Origin: Pardosa pseudoannulata
Taxonomy: Eukaryota > Arthropoda > Arachnida > Araneae > Lycosidae
Reading direction: 5' to 3'
Length of the DNA stretch: 64,000 nucleotides
NCBI GenBank assembly: GCA_032207245.1
Contig: CM063509.1
Coordinates: 8,965,937 to 9,029,936 of the forward strand
Shown here: positions 40,091 through 53,529 of the stretch, piece by piece
Position numbering within the stretch: the stretch's first letter is position 1
Layout of the letters: each line of letters begins with the position of its first letter
Notes under the pieces: generated by a model
What the model saw: the letters and a program-made list of their open reading frames with translations, nothing else
What the model was told of the DNA's origin: nothing
Database searches by the model: none
Position numbers and translations under genes: made by a program

Positions 40091-41033
40091 TTAAGGTATC
40101 CCTCTATGTTCGGAGAATTTTTTTCTTTAAATGTAGAAACTAGTTCATGTTTTTACATTTTTAGATTTATTTTTTATATTATCATAGATAATTGCACTTA
40201 AAAAATTTATTCCTGGAGAAGTTTTTATAAAATTTCTAATAAATGAAAAAAATTTAGTAAAAAAAAATCTGGTTTTTTCCAAAGGCCTAATTTTTTAATA
40301 AATTATTTCAATATTTATTGATGCAACACATTTCTTATACACTGGACTAGTGAATCACCTAAAATCTTTGTTTAATTTATGTTTGGTAAAAAATTTTGGT
40401 CCTGCAAAATCATATTGAAATATTTAACAAATTTTCATTATTTTTATATCTAACTATGAGTGTAACATCATCAAAAATTATTCAAATTTAAAGCTTTTAG
40501 GTCATTTACTAGTAAATACTATCAAAACCATTCATAATAATTTTCAACAAAATATTTAAAAAAATTTTTGAGAAATCACATTTCAAGTTTCAACATTTTA
40601 TTAAAAATACCGTTCTGAGAAAAACGTATTTGAAATTTATGAAAGCTACTTTAACTATTAAATATTTAAAATACATGTTTAAAATTCCCCACACTTTCTT
40701 GCTTCAAAACTTTCTAATTGCCAAATTGCTAATTATTAAAAATACTAGAAAAATGTTCAATCTAATCTTCAGGAAAATTTAAAAAGTTTTTTTCCAAAAA
40801 ATGCTCTTAAAAAAATGCTTTAAATTCACAACTTTTGGTTCCAAAGTCGCTACTTCTATTTTGTTTTGACAGCTGTCACTGATGTTCAATAGCTGTAACT
40901 TTTCATTGAAATGCCTTATAGACAAAACAAAAACAGATTTAGAAGCCTAAAAGTTGAAATTTTACAATTAAAAAATAAAAAAATTATGATTTTTGGCAAA
41001 AAATGACGTTTTCAACGTAGACGGATACCTTAA
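40091..41033. mobile_element. TTAA family of about 943 bp, copy 1
   Basis: TTAAGGTATCCCTCTATGTT at the left and AACGTAGACGGATACCTTAA at the right, with TTAA at both edges. Two relatives are at 49428-50371 and 59855-60797. Frames are closed throughout, so non-autonomous. TTAA targets allow piggyBac or Kolobok affiliation. Confidence 0.85.
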
Positions 41034-42440
41034 TATTAGTGATGCAAATAATAAAAAAAGAACTTTTAAATTATTTTTTATATTGATACTATAATTGAAA
41101 TTTATAAAATACTGATACTGAATTATTTTGTTGCAACTTAAGTGCAGATTTTTATAAGATACAAATGGAAACTGTATTATACGAAAAACTTGTTCAGTAT
41201 TTTTCTTTAATTCTGTTCTACAGTATATCTACACTGTATACACTGAAATTTCTGCACTAAGGATAGGATCTTCCTGCATATTTATTTATTATATTTATAT
41301 ATTTTCTGTTATTTTGTGATATTACAGCATTTTAGGACCAATTGTCATTGTTGTATATATTCATGTGACTAAAATGGTTAGGATACAGTGAAACCTTTGA
41401 TTATAATCATGCTGGATATATAAAAATACTGTTTAAAAAGTTATAGGAATTCAGTGCCTTCGAGTTTTGATCACATAAAAACTTGAACACACACAATGCA
41501 TTGATTTCTGTAACATTTCTCTAAAATAATTCATTAAATCATAATGAACTCTTTAGTTAGTACAGGGTTGTAGGCTATCTATAAATAAGTTATTTTTAAC
41601 TGGTGTTTTCAAGCATGGCTAAATAGGTAGTGTTCTGCCTTTCAGTACTGATGATCACGACTATGAAATATATAGATAGCATGGGTAAAATCTACCTGAA
41701 TCCTGAAAAGCTTGTAAACTTCTGCTATAAATGTTAAATATTTTGAATTTTTTTCTGTTACATAATCTGTTATAAATAATATAAGTCAGAATTTTACAAT
41801 TTTTTTTTTCTTAGAATATTTTTCCAGGTTTACATCTTTAGATCAATAGCATCTTTTCTCTCTCTTAATGTGATATTGAATAAACAAATATTGTTTTTGT
41901 ACTTTAATTTTATTGAATTAAGCCAAAAATTAAAGTTTTTTATAGAAACAGTGATTGTTAAAATAGATATAGGAGGGTAAATAAAGAGTAAAAGAGCTTT
42001 AATAAGAATTCTGCTTTTGATTTGTTGACTATTTAAAAATTTAGCTCTCTGTTTGATAATCAGATGCAAATCTTGCCTGAAATCAATTCTGTTTCTATAT
42101 TTTATGTCACTCATTATCTTGATCATTAAGTTTCATACAAGAAAGTTCTTAGAAGTAATTAGAATACAAATGGCATCTTTTGCTTTGGGAGGAAAGCCAG
42201 TACTTAAAGCTGAAAATGCTTTCAGTACTTATATTAGTGAAAGGACTTGATTCTGGAATTTCACGTCTTCACATATTAATTAATATTTACTTTAATTGTT
42301 TAGGCATATAATAGTTGGGAATTTTATTACTTGACTATGTAACCTATGCCATTTTTATGTGAAATTGATATTGGTTGTATTTGCAATAAGTACCTATTCA
42401 GATACTTGTTGAGTTATTTTTAAATAACCTAAATAAGGTT

Positions 42441-42475
42441 CCCCTAGTCGGGATACTGGGTATCCCGACTAGGGG
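42441..42475. repeat. Perfect palindrome, 16-bp arms with a 3-nt loop
   Basis: CCCCTAGTCGGGATAC, TGG, then the exact complement. Unusually GC-rich for this region. Confidence 0.96.
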
Positions 42476-42503
42476 AGAGATGCTTATAGACGTTTATAGA
42501 GGG

Positions 42504-42542
42504 GTACGTTTATAGAAACTTTAGTAGTTTCTATAAACGTAC
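42504..42542. repeat. Perfect palindrome, 17-bp arms with a 5-nt loop
   Basis: GTACGTTTATAGAAACT, TTAGT, then the exact complement. It lies 28 bp after the previous palindrome. CGTTTATAGA also occurs once more between them. Confidence 0.96.
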
Positions 42543-42715
42543 AGTAAAACCTGCTTAAGAAAAATAAAAAATTTAATATTACAGTAAAAAAAATTTTGTT
42601 TACCCCGCCCTTTAAGAAATTTTTTTTTTTTTTTTTATTTTTTCCTATAAACGGGGGTTTTTAACTGATTAAAACTTCTTAAACAGGAAATCAGGCAATA
42701 AGCATTATGTTTGTT

Positions 42716-42726
<11 letters not shown>

Positions 42727-42791
<65 letters not shown>

Positions 42792-42797
42792 TATATG

Positions 42798-42860
<63 letters not shown>

Positions 42861-42894
42861 TATGTGTGTGTATATAAAAATATAAATATATATA
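42727..42894. repeat. Long (TA)n microsatellite, interrupted
   Basis: About 165 bp of TA with ATACATA and GCAA interruptions, bordered by TG runs. All open frames here are low-complexity Tyr-Ile translations. Confidence 0.95.
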
Positions 42895-43522
42895 CAGTAA
42901 AACCCACTTAAGAAGTTTTCTAAGAGAATAGAAAAAGAAAACTTCTTAAACGAAATTAATTTTTTTAAAACAAAATAGTTACATAGATAATGAGTAGAGA
43001 TTTTTTTCTTCATTAAATAATATATAAACAATAGGTTTGTTTTTTCTCAAAAATTTACATTTTTTGCATACTTAAAAAATCAGCTAATAAAGGAAAACAA
43101 CGTAATTACCTTAGAATATCTTTAATTCAGCTAAGAAATTTTGCTTTAAACACCACTGGAATCGATTTTACGGAAAAAATTGGTTATAATTTTTTGTTTT
43201 TGGTATTTTATCGGCAATTTGTAATTGATAACAGTCCAACTGTCATAAGCCTTTAAAAACTTCTTCAGGCACATTTAAAAAAAAATGACAGTCATTTTCA
43301 GCTATAAGCATTGACCTTTACAAACAGAGAGATAGGAGGGAAAAAAAACAGTAATCGAAAGGCAGCTATAAACATGTTCTGTAAGTAAACTTAGAAATGA
43401 AAGAAAACTTTTTAAGCGGGAAAGAGTTTGGAACGAAATTTATAAATGGGTTATTTTAACATTGTAAGAATAGGGGGGGAAATGGGTACTGAAAATATAA
43501 ACTTCTTAAATGAGTTTTACTG
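42895..43522. mobile_element. pogo-like MITE (CAGTAAAACCCACTTAAG termini)
   Basis: Left CAGTAAAACCCACTTAAGAA and right TTCTTAAATGAGTTTTACTG are inverted, with TA on both sides. A further single terminus (CAGTAAAACCTGCTTAAG) at 42542 suggests another, truncated copy just upstream. No transposase. Confidence 0.8.
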
Positions 43523-43524
43523 TA

Positions 43525-45926
43525 TATTCACGGAATACATGGATATTTTTAAAAGAAAATTTGATAAGTGTAAGATCTTAAAAGTTAGAACTGTGATCTT
43601 GCATCAGTTTCAGAGGTAAATACCTAGTTTTTTTTAATAGTAATTTAAATTTTGAAAAGGGTTTTAGTATTTTCATTAAATAATTTTATGCTAAATTACA
43701 TTTCAGATTAAAGCTATTTTTTTAAGTTACTAATACATTCTCCCAATTCAATCAAAATTTATTTTTTATCCCACTCCAAATGCTGATACAAAGAGACAGA
43801 AGTCTGAAATCCTGCAAACATCTGTGCAAATAGCCACTTGTGGCTCACAGGCTTTGATTTGCCAACCCCTAACTTAGGACTATAAAATCTCGACCAGGCA
43901 AAGTACTGATTGGTAAATTCATTAGAACAGGCTACTATAATAATTCATAACTACGAATTCTACACTTTTTGATCTTAAATCTTGCACCACTGTTTCGAAT
44001 AGATTAGTTAAACCAACTTTCCCAATTCCCAACGTATTTTCTGCATTGATTAAAAGAATGCTTTCTTCATCTACCTCCTGGGATTTTATTGGGTATTGTT
44101 AATAGAGGAAAGAATTTCAGCAGTTGTAGACAGGTTTCACTGTATAAACTAACTGTATAAATCTAAATTACTTTTTAACTGTTGAATGAGTTTGAAAAAT
44201 ATAAAATATATTGTGTTATAAATAGTATGTGGATATGTACTTTGCGGGATGATCTAAATATATTTATGTATGTCTGGATATATACAGCTAAATTCTTTTA
44301 AATTAATGCAGTGTTTCATTTTCTCTATTATATTTTTATAGATATTCATTTCAACTTCTAATACTTTGAATGGACGCTGATAAACATTTTCTCTGTTTGT
44401 AAATATTTTAAAATAAGTTGAATTTGTGAATAATTTTTATGTATATCTTGCTACTTAAATTATGTTTTTACTATTTAAACATTATTTCTACCTGTAGGTA
44501 TTAATAAGAGGATAAGAGAGTTTAAATATCACTTTTTAAAATATTCAATTATTAACAATATTTTAATGCGATTATAAGTAGTGCTATTATAAAAACATGA
44601 CATTGAAATCTACAATTAAAGAATTTTAACTGAAATAAGTTAACTTTTTCTTAAATATTGAGTTTCCATTGACATTTTTTAAAAAGCTCCAAGTTTTTAT
44701 ATATTAGTTTAATTTTTGACTGTAGACTTAGTATCTATATAGAAGCATTGCCAGTTACTGAATTTCGGTAACATTAAATACAATTAATATAAAACTTAAT
44801 ATATTTGTGTAATTTTCAACATTTTTTTTTCATTTTGTTGCTATTTTCAATCTTCTGTAGTTTATAATTTTAAAAAACATTCCTTTATGGCAAACACTGT
44901 GATAAGTGTTCAGTTTTTTAAAACTACACAAAAAATATTTAATTGCTAAGGCGATAAAACTGAAAAAAAAATTAAGTTTTTGAAAGAAAGATCAATAAAA
45001 AAATTTTTGAAAAAATGTAGTAATTTGATTTAAATATGAAAGTTTATGCTATACCTGATTTGATGTTTAATGACTCCCCCCACATCAGCAAAATAAAAGT
45101 ATTTGGATTTATTTGATGATTTTGATCTTTTTCCCCTGTCTTTAATAAATTAATGTATATGTAAAAAATATTTTTTATTGATCTCGATTCTTTGTTTATA
45201 TTTTTAATAAATTATTGTTTGTTACACATATTGTTTACCAAGTATTAAGCGGTTAAGAAATCCTTAAAAGAAAATTAATAAATTTCTAAGGAAAACTTCT
45301 ATTGTAATACTTAACATTTATGAAATAAGTAGAAAATACCTTATGTTAGGTGAAACACTGCTTTAAAAAATAGTTTTCTAAAATCCTTTAAAGTTGATCT
45401 CAGTTTGGGCTAAAAGGGAACTCTTATTCACATTATATTAGGAAATGTATGTATATGAGTGTAATAATGCTAACAGACTGGAAAGATATATATATATATT
45501 CTTAGTTTATTGCAAAAAATTTGGAAAAGGTAGTTACAGTTGTATATACTCTTTAAATGTATAGAAAGTTGTGTAGAAGAAGGTCAGTTACAAAATGCCA
45601 TATTCCTGTGATTTATGATTTTGATCAATTCTTTTTGTTTCTGTTTAAAAATATTTTTATTTGTGATCTCATCGTAATTTAGTTATCTCATTAAAAAGTT
45701 AAACATTTTTCTTGAATAAAGTACTGAATTGTCAAAAGAGAAAAAAAAATCTCTAATAATTGTTATAAAATTAGCATAAATGCAGTGTAACAAATTAACA
45801 AGTGATTTCAAGCAGTTATTTGACTTTGCTAATGCTAGAAGATGTTTTGGAATAACTATCCCATTCTGTATCAGTCTGAATCAGGATTACCAACCCCTTT
45901 TCTGCATTAACCCCTTATAATAATTA
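43525..45926. other. Intergenic DNA, no gene seen
   Basis: AT-rich. A lone hAT-like right end (TTGATTTGCCAACCCCTAA) lies near 43855-43874, and there is a short TA run at 45488-45500. Nothing else was delimited. Confidence 0.5.
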
Positions 45927-46581
45927 CAGGGTTCCCACGTTCCTTAAAAGTCCTTAAAAACTCTTTAAATTTTAAATTGGAACACGATCCATTTCTCCAT
46001 TGATGCCATCCGCCATCGTTATGTGATTTCCTATCAGCTTTTGCCATACTCTCCGAGCTTTCTAGTTTTGTAAGTTTGGAGTTAAACTTGCCTAAAACCG
46101 GTTCTAAGAACACTAGAACAGGTGATAAGTAGTGGCCCAAGAATATATATATATTGAGAATATATATAGAATATTTGTTAATGTTCATAACATTTTTACA
46201 TTTTCAGCCAAAAGTGCAGTATTAATAATAAATAAAACCCTCAAATACACATGTTTTCAGTGTATTACTCTAGTAATGCAAAATTCCTTTCCTTGATATC
46301 CTTAAAAAATTATGAAAATACTTTTAGTTTATTAGTACTTATGGTCACAACCTAGGAAACATTTTTGACAAATAATCTCTCACACACTGAAAAGGTTTAA
46401 AGTATAAAGTCAGCTGCCATGTTCTAATAGCTAACACTTATGCAGATTTTAATTAAACGAAGCATAGGGGTTTGTAGATATTTCAGTTACTTATGAAAGT
46501 TTCATTTTCCTTGAATTGAATGTAATAGAAAAGTCTAAAACTTTCTTCTTTCCCAGGCAATGTCAGGTATAATCAGCTAGT

Positions 46582-46638
<57 letters not shown>

Positions 46639-46937
46639 ATTTTTAAATCCTCAGACAGTATTGTTTATAATATTGTAATTTTATTCACAATTTATTTTTA
46701 GTTTGATCACTCAAAAAACTTTACACGTACATTTTTCAAAATTAGTTTTTGTCAAATAGGTTTATCTTATATTAATATTTAGGCATTTATAAAAACTTAA
46801 TTCTGAAATATTGTAGGGCATTATTGTAATAGGATTTATGTCATTATGCCGTGTATTTCAAGTAGGTCTTTATAAAAAGTTACTCTGGTCCTTAGAAAGT
46901 CCTTAATTTTTGTTCTGGAAAAGGAGTGGGAACTCTG
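45927..46937. mobile_element. CAGGGTTCCC-family MITE, copy 5
   Basis: Perfect 5-bp duplication AATTA (45922-45926, 46938-46942). Ends CAGGGTTCCCACG and TGGGAACTCTG. CA then TA microsatellite at 46582-46634. Confidence 0.9.
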
Positions 46938-47357
46938 AATTAGTGAATTGTTTTATTCTACTGTTTATTATGTTGTTTTATTTATAAAATTACCCAAGCC
47001 TAAATTATTTTTTCAAAATAAATATCAAGTTTTTAAATTTTTCATTTAACCATCTTGCTCACTTAAACCTGTAAGAGGCCTGTTTGGTCACCTAATTAAT
47101 TAATAAAAAGAATAATTTAAAATAATTTTCCTAATTTAAAAAAAAAATCTTTAGTGATGCATTTTATACATCTAGGTCTCACATGTGACTTTGATTTTTA
47201 TTTAATACTTGATAAAAGTTAATAGAACGAGACTGAAAACTTTGTCTTGAATTTGTCGAGGAAATGAGTACATAAATGAAACATTTTGTTTTGTTTGAAT
47301 TTTTTCTCTTTAGTACTAATATTTTTTAAAATTGTATTTATAACAATGTATAATATT

Positions 47358-47792
47358 CAGGGTTCCTACGGTCCTTAAAAGTCCTTAAGAACTCTTTAAT
47401 TTTAGCTTTCATTTTTAAGGACCCTTAAAACAACTTAATTTTTGTCAAAGGTCCTTAAAAACTTCTTAATTTCTAAATTGGAATGCGATCCATTTCTCCA
47501 TCGGCAAGATCCGCCATCGTCATGTGATTTCCTATCAGATTTCTTATGACAGTGTTTTCTTAGTTACTTATTCAACAAATAAGCTTTTATATACTTAAAA
47601 GGTTTAAAGTATAAAGTCAGCTGCTCTTTCCTATTATCTAACAGTCATGCAGATTTTAATTAAAAAAAGCATGGAGGATGGGGGTTAGTAGATATTTCAG
47701 TTATGGAAGTTTAATTTTCCTTGCATTCAATATAATAGGAAAGTCAAACTTTCTTCTTTCCCAGGCAACGTCGGGTATAATCGGCTAGTATA

Positions 47793-47878
<86 letters not shown>

Positions 47879-48224
47879 GACTGATATGTATATATCAGTC
47901 ATTTTTTAAACCCTCAGAAAGTACTGTTTATAATGTTTTTATTCACAATTTATTTTTAGTTTGATCACTCAAAAAACTTTAGATGTACATTTTTCAAAAT
48001 TGGGTTTTGTCAAATAGATATCTTATATTAATTTTTACACATTTTAAAAAACTGAATTGTGAAATTTATTGAATATTGAGCATGCCTTGTCTGGTTCATA
48101 ATCATTAAAATGTTCCTCAGGAAATAGGATTTATATTGTGTATTTCAAGTAGGTTTTTATAAAAAGTTATTTTGGTCCTTAGAAAGTCCTTAATTTTTGT
48201 TCTGGAAAAAGAGTGGGAACCCTG
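47358..48224. mobile_element. CAGGGTTCCC-family MITE, copy 6
   Basis: Perfect 5-bp duplication ATATT (47353-47357, 48225-48229). Ends CAGGGTTCCTACGG and GTGGGAACCCTG. Longest embedded microsatellite of the family: TG then TA, about 47791-47877. Confidence 0.92.
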
Positions 48225-48229
48225 ATATT

Positions 48230-49427
48230 ACTGATATGAAATTTATTGTCTAAATAGGTAGACTGACAAACCAGTAAATAAATAAAACATTGGGCTGTGT
48301 TGAACACATTTTATTCCAACAGGCTGTGTTATATATTTATATATAGCTATATCATCTCTCTCTATATATATATGTATATGTAACATATTCAGGAATTGAA
48401 ATATTAAAATTTGTAATTAAACTCGACAAACAAACAATAAAAAAATAGACAATATATTTAAGTGAAATATTTTTAATCCAACTCTATGTAGTCTTATAAA
48501 AGAAAATGTACCATCACCCTTTGTAACTATATATCAATGATTTTTGTTTGTGCAGAAAGAATGATGGTTTATATATTTGTTGTAAAACCGATTTCTTACT
48601 TAATTTTTTAAAATGCATTTTCAAAATTATGGGATCAAATGAAGAGTAAAGTTATTTAAAAAAAAATTACTCTTTATTGGCTAGCCTTCTAATTAATTGT
48701 AAATAATTGAAAAGGGTTTCTCAATTCTTGTGATAAAACCTTTGGTATTTTTGAAATACTTATCATATTAACGAGTTAACTTTTCAAAATATGTACTTAA
48801 GTTTAAGGTTTAGTCATCATGTTATTTTACTTTTGTTTTTATTTTTATTATAAATATCTGTATACTTTATAAGTGAATAACTTATGAAGATGAATATTTT
48901 TTTTATGGTTCTAGAATTTAATGTGTTGAGCCAAATATTTTGAGTACTTTATAGATTTTCTTGATAGTCTTGGACGAGGCCTGTTCACAGACAGGGAAAT
49001 AATTAAAACTGATTTCTGAGGTTCGGTTATCCAAAATGTTGCCAATTCCTTTTGTTTATAATTTTAAAAATGCTCTTATCATAGTTGTTGTTGTTTTTGT
49101 GCATCTTAAAAATTGCAAAGATTCATTCAGTATTTTATTTAACTGTATTTTTATGTTTTTATTGTTGTAACACTTTATATTACACTTATAATGCAAATTA
49201 GTGACCATTAATGGTAATCACTATTCATCAGTATATATTGATGAATACTTTAATCTAAATCTTTACTTAGGTGAAAAAAGTATGAAATTGAAGCAACTGT
49301 CTTGTTAGTTTTAAAATTACAGCCTGTCCTCATTTGTAGATCAGCAGTATTTATATACATCATGGAATGTCATTTATATTAAGAGATATTTCAGAAAAAA
49401 TTTAAGTCTAGGTTTTACTATAGTTGG
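48230..49427. other. Intergenic DNA, no gene seen
   Basis: AT-rich with short TA/TC runs near 48335-48380. Confidence 0.6.
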
Positions 49428-50371
49428 TTAAGGTATCCATCTACGTTCAGAGAACTTTTTTCTTTAAACGTAGAAACTAGTTCATGTTTTTACATTTTTA
49501 GATTTATTTTTTATATTATCACAGAGAATTGCACTCAAAAAATTTATTCCTGGAGAAGTTTTTATAAAATTTCTAATAAATGAAGAAAATTTAGTAAAAA
49601 TATCGGGTTTTTCAAAAGGTCTCATGTTTTAATAAATTAAATTATTTCAATAATTTTGATGCAACACATTTCTTATACACTGGACTAGTAAATCACTTAA
49701 AATCTTTGCTTAATTTACATTTGGTAAAAAATTTTGATCCTTCAAAATCATACACATTGAATTTTTAACGAATTTTCATTACTTTTATATCTAACTATGA
49801 GTGTAACATCTATAAAAATTATCCAAATTTAAAACTTTTAGGTCATTTACTAGTAAATACTATCAAAAGCATTCTGAATAATTTTCAACAAAATATTTTA
49901 AGAACTTTTTGAGGAATCACGTTTCAAGTTTCAACATTTTATTAAAAATACCGTTCTGAGAAAAATGCATTTGAAGTTTACGAAAGCAACTTTAACTATT
50001 AAAAAAATTAAAATACATGTTTAAAATTCCTCACACTTTCTTGCTTCAAAACTTTCTAATTGCCAAGTTGCTGATTATTGAAAATACTAGAAAAATGTTT
50101 AAAGTAATTTTCTTGAAAATTTAAAAAGTGTTGTCCAAAAAATGCTCTTTTAAAGTCTTTAAATTCACAACTTCCAGTTCCGAAGCTACTTCCGTTTTGT
50201 TTTGACAGCTGTCACTGATGTTTAAATAGCTGTAACTTTTCTTTAAAATGCTGTAGAGATAAAACAAAAACAGATTTAGAAGCTTAAAAGTTGAAATTTT
50301 ACAATAGAGAAATAAAAGAAATTATGATTTTTGGCAAAAAATGACGTTTTTAACGTAGACGGATACCTTAA
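49428..50371. mobile_element. TTAA family of about 943 bp, copy 2
   Basis: TTAAGGTATCCATCTACGTT to AACGTAGACGGATACCTTAA. Best-preserved termini of the three copies. Confidence 0.88.
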
Positions 50372-51642
50372 GGCTGATTGGAACTTAACTAAAATACATT
50401 TATTTATAGAGTACTTAATCTATGATCAGCTATAATGACTGTGCAGTTGGCTCTTATTTGCTAAAAAATGTAAATGCAGTAGTATTTTGGAATAAAGTTT
50501 TAAAATATAGTTATTTGTCCAAATTTTAGCACATGTACTTGAATAAAAAGTAAATTTATATGTGAGGCTTGAAAAACCAAAAATTTTCAATCCAAATTAC
50601 AAAATTATAAACAACAACAAATGCTTGAAAGTTTTCAAGATTGTTTAAAGGTTATTGAACATCACTAAAAAAGAAAAATCGTTTCAAGAATTATGCATAC
50701 TATTTTACTAACTGTTTTCGAATATTGACGCTGGATAGTGATGAGTTAATATGTACTTTTTTTCTTTTAACCTGGAGCCAGAAATGTCTGTGATCAACCA
50801 TGTCTATGATTGTAAATATTTATCTTCTAGTATTTTGAATTCCTTAACGATTTTATTGAGATACTGTACTTATTCTTAGAGATTTTAATCCAGTTAAATT
50901 GAGAAATTATGTGAAATTGTAACTTTATTTTATTATTATTATTATTATTATTTTGATGCCATACAGTTTGTACAGTTTTAGAAATTTTATTAGTTTTTAT
51001 TTTCTTTTATTTTTTTTAATTAGAGTTGTCAAATATATATAAGAATAAAGTTATTGCATTATTGCAAGTTAATTAGATTTATTGCAGGAAAAAACATGAG
51101 TGGTGCTATTATAGTATTAGTTGTCATGTTTTGTGTTTTTCCTGTATGTTTCTGGTTTAACAAAAGATGTAAAGTAATGAATATGCTACATTCCTAAATG
51201 GTGTCTGGTCAAATATCTTATTGATTTATATTAAGTCATTATTTTTATATTAGAGGCATTTTATACCATGAATTTATTTATACATGAATATTGGGTACTT
51301 ACACAATTATAATTTACTTGAAAGTAAATTCTTAATGGTTTTTTTCAAGTATTACTTTTTTACACATTTGCTTGTATTTAAACGTTTTGTTATCGGTTGC
51401 CTTTTTTAAAAGACAGAAATGTGTGTTTTATGACAGTGATTTGATTTAAATTTCATTTGATTGTTTCTTTTTTACTATGCTGAAGTGTATAAATGATATC
51501 AGTAATAAATTATTAGATAAATGGAGATTTTATTCATTTTTTATTTTAAAATTTTCAGATGTATAGGTTTTTATTGATTTTATTTATTTCTTCTTTAAAC
51601 TTGTAACAACTACATGGGTGGTACACTTTATATTGTGTAGCC
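50372..51642. other. Intergenic DNA, no gene seen
   Basis: AT-rich with an (ATT)n microsatellite at about 50931-50953. Confidence 0.6.
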
Positions 51643-51648
51643 TCCACA

Positions 51649-52391
51649 CATGGTTTCCACATACCTGGAAAGTTATGGAAAATCATGGATTTTAGACAAT
51701 GGATTAATTTTGTCATGGAAAGTCTTGGTTTTTCAAGTAAAATGAGTAAAAGTCATAGATCCGCTAAACTACTGATTTAAAAAAAATGCATTGAATTGTT
51801 TAATTCTATTTTTACTTGTCATTTGGCTGAAGTTACTGAGTTTGGTATTTATGTATTATCCTATTGACCCTATTGCCAAGTAAAATTTGTTCACGAAGGA
51901 AACTCAAAGCAAGAAAGCTTAATGGGTGGGTAAATGTATATTATTCTGGTTTTTTCTTAAATTGTAGATTAAAATTTTATTAATATAATAATAGTTATTT
52001 TTTTAATAAAAATTATTTAAGATTTTTGCACAAAATATGAGTTTATCTCTAGGGATTGTATATGAACATTATAGGGTTATATTTGGCTATTATTCATGGT
52101 CACCTGGATAATACCAAAGTACCCCCAATTCAAATTGGAAACATTTTGATTGAAAAATGGCTATAGGATTAAACTTAGGTATGTAGATACAACAATTTAT
52201 TTTTATGTGAGTTTATTAACACTTATAAAGTAAGTTTATAGTTTTTTTATAATAAAATTCCTGTCATTTCTCTAAAAGCATATATTTTATTTATATATAC
52301 TTTAACAAAAGCTTTTTAAAGTCATGGAAAATGATCTGCTAAATCAGGAAAAGTCATGGATTTGAAAAATTTTATTTTGGCAGATACCCTG
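51649..52391. mobile_element. CATGGT-family MITE, copy 1
   Basis: Left CATGGTTTCCACATACCTGG, right GGCAGATACCCTG, with a perfect 6-bp duplication TCCACA (51643-51648, 52392-52397). Internal AAGTCATGGA motifs at both ends. No transposase. A relative is at 62929-63722. Confidence 0.85.
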
Positions 52392-52437
52392 TCCACATTA
52401 TGGCCAATTGTTCTACTTCCTGATGGTGACCTTAGAC

Positions 52438-53529
52438 CAGGGGTGCTGAACCCAAATGGGTTTGCTGAGCTAAAAAACAATTTACTGAACTGAGGTGGGC
52501 CGCACATATAAAAATAAACAACAAATTATTCAAAATATTTTATTATCGTGCAATATTCAAAATAGGCATTTTGACAGTGCCAGTGGCGACTCTACATAAA
52601 AGTTGTGTTATACATATATCATAACTACAAAGACAATAAACATTAACTGTACTGTATTTATAATCACCTCCAACACCTCACCTTCCTCCTTAATCATGAG
52701 GGTTAAAATAGTATTATATTTATACTATAAATATATATTGTAGTTGATTCACAAGCATTACCACATGTATTAAACCACACTGTAAAATTACACACATTTT
52801 AAAATTAATGTGAGATTTGTTTTGGTATTTTACTAGAGATTTTGTTAATATCAACGGATAATGTAGTCGACGAGCATCATAGCCGATGGGTCATGTTTTT
52901 ATCAAGCAACCTGCTGCGACACTTACTTTTTACCAGGTTTAATTTGGAAAAAAAATTATTCACAGCGATAAGTAGTTCCAAATGCTGATATAATGCACAT
53001 TGCCAATCGTCTTAAATTTGGAAATTTATCTTTAGCGACATATTTTTGATAATACTCAATCTTATTCCCTTAGAAAAGGCATTTTAAGCTCAACGTTTGA
53101 TTGCAATTCTATTAGATATATTGTAGAACACTCAAATTTTAACATAACCTGTCCAAACCTACTCAAAGACCAGGTTTATGTTAGTTACTATTAAGTCTTA
53201 ACGTACATAATATGTGATATTTATTATTGCTAGAACACCCAAATTTCATTAGTGTTCTAGCAATCATCAATTAGATATATTCTAGAACACTCAAATTTCA
53301 ACATTACCTGTCCAACCCTACTCAAAGACCAGGTTTACGTTGGTTACTATCAAGTCTTAACATACATAATATGTGATATTTATTATTGCAAACATTAACA
53401 ACTAAAATTATGTTTCAACTGTATATACTCGAAATGACTAAAATTATATAGACAGTTTAAAACTTCAGTTGGGCCGCAAAAATTTTTAAATGGATCACTT
53501 TCGGCCCATGGGCGGGTTGGGCATGCCTG
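52438..53529. mobile_element. hAT-type element remnant (CAGGGGTGC terminus)
   Basis: Left CAGGGGTGCTGAACCC and right GGTTGGGCATGCCTG, with GGGCCGCA motifs inside both ends. Flanking 8 bp CCTTAGAC (52430-52437) and CCTTAGAG (53530-53537) match at 7 of 8. Internally, a segment at about 53107-53232 is repeated at about 53275-53400 (TAGATATATT, TAGAACACTCAAATTT words). Confidence 0.72.

Noticed and set aside
42635..43031. Overlapping open frames on both strands rich in Tyr-Ile-His
   Set aside because: They are translations of the (TA)n/(TG)n microsatellite. The same applies to frames at 21366-21590, 21709-21936 and 39153-39347.
41386..44142. A single 2.76-kb pogo-like element bounded by CAGTGAAACCT and AGGTTTCACTG with TA flanks
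   Set aside because: Only about 11 bp of the ends match, and no transposase could be read between them. The two ends may belong to different elements.
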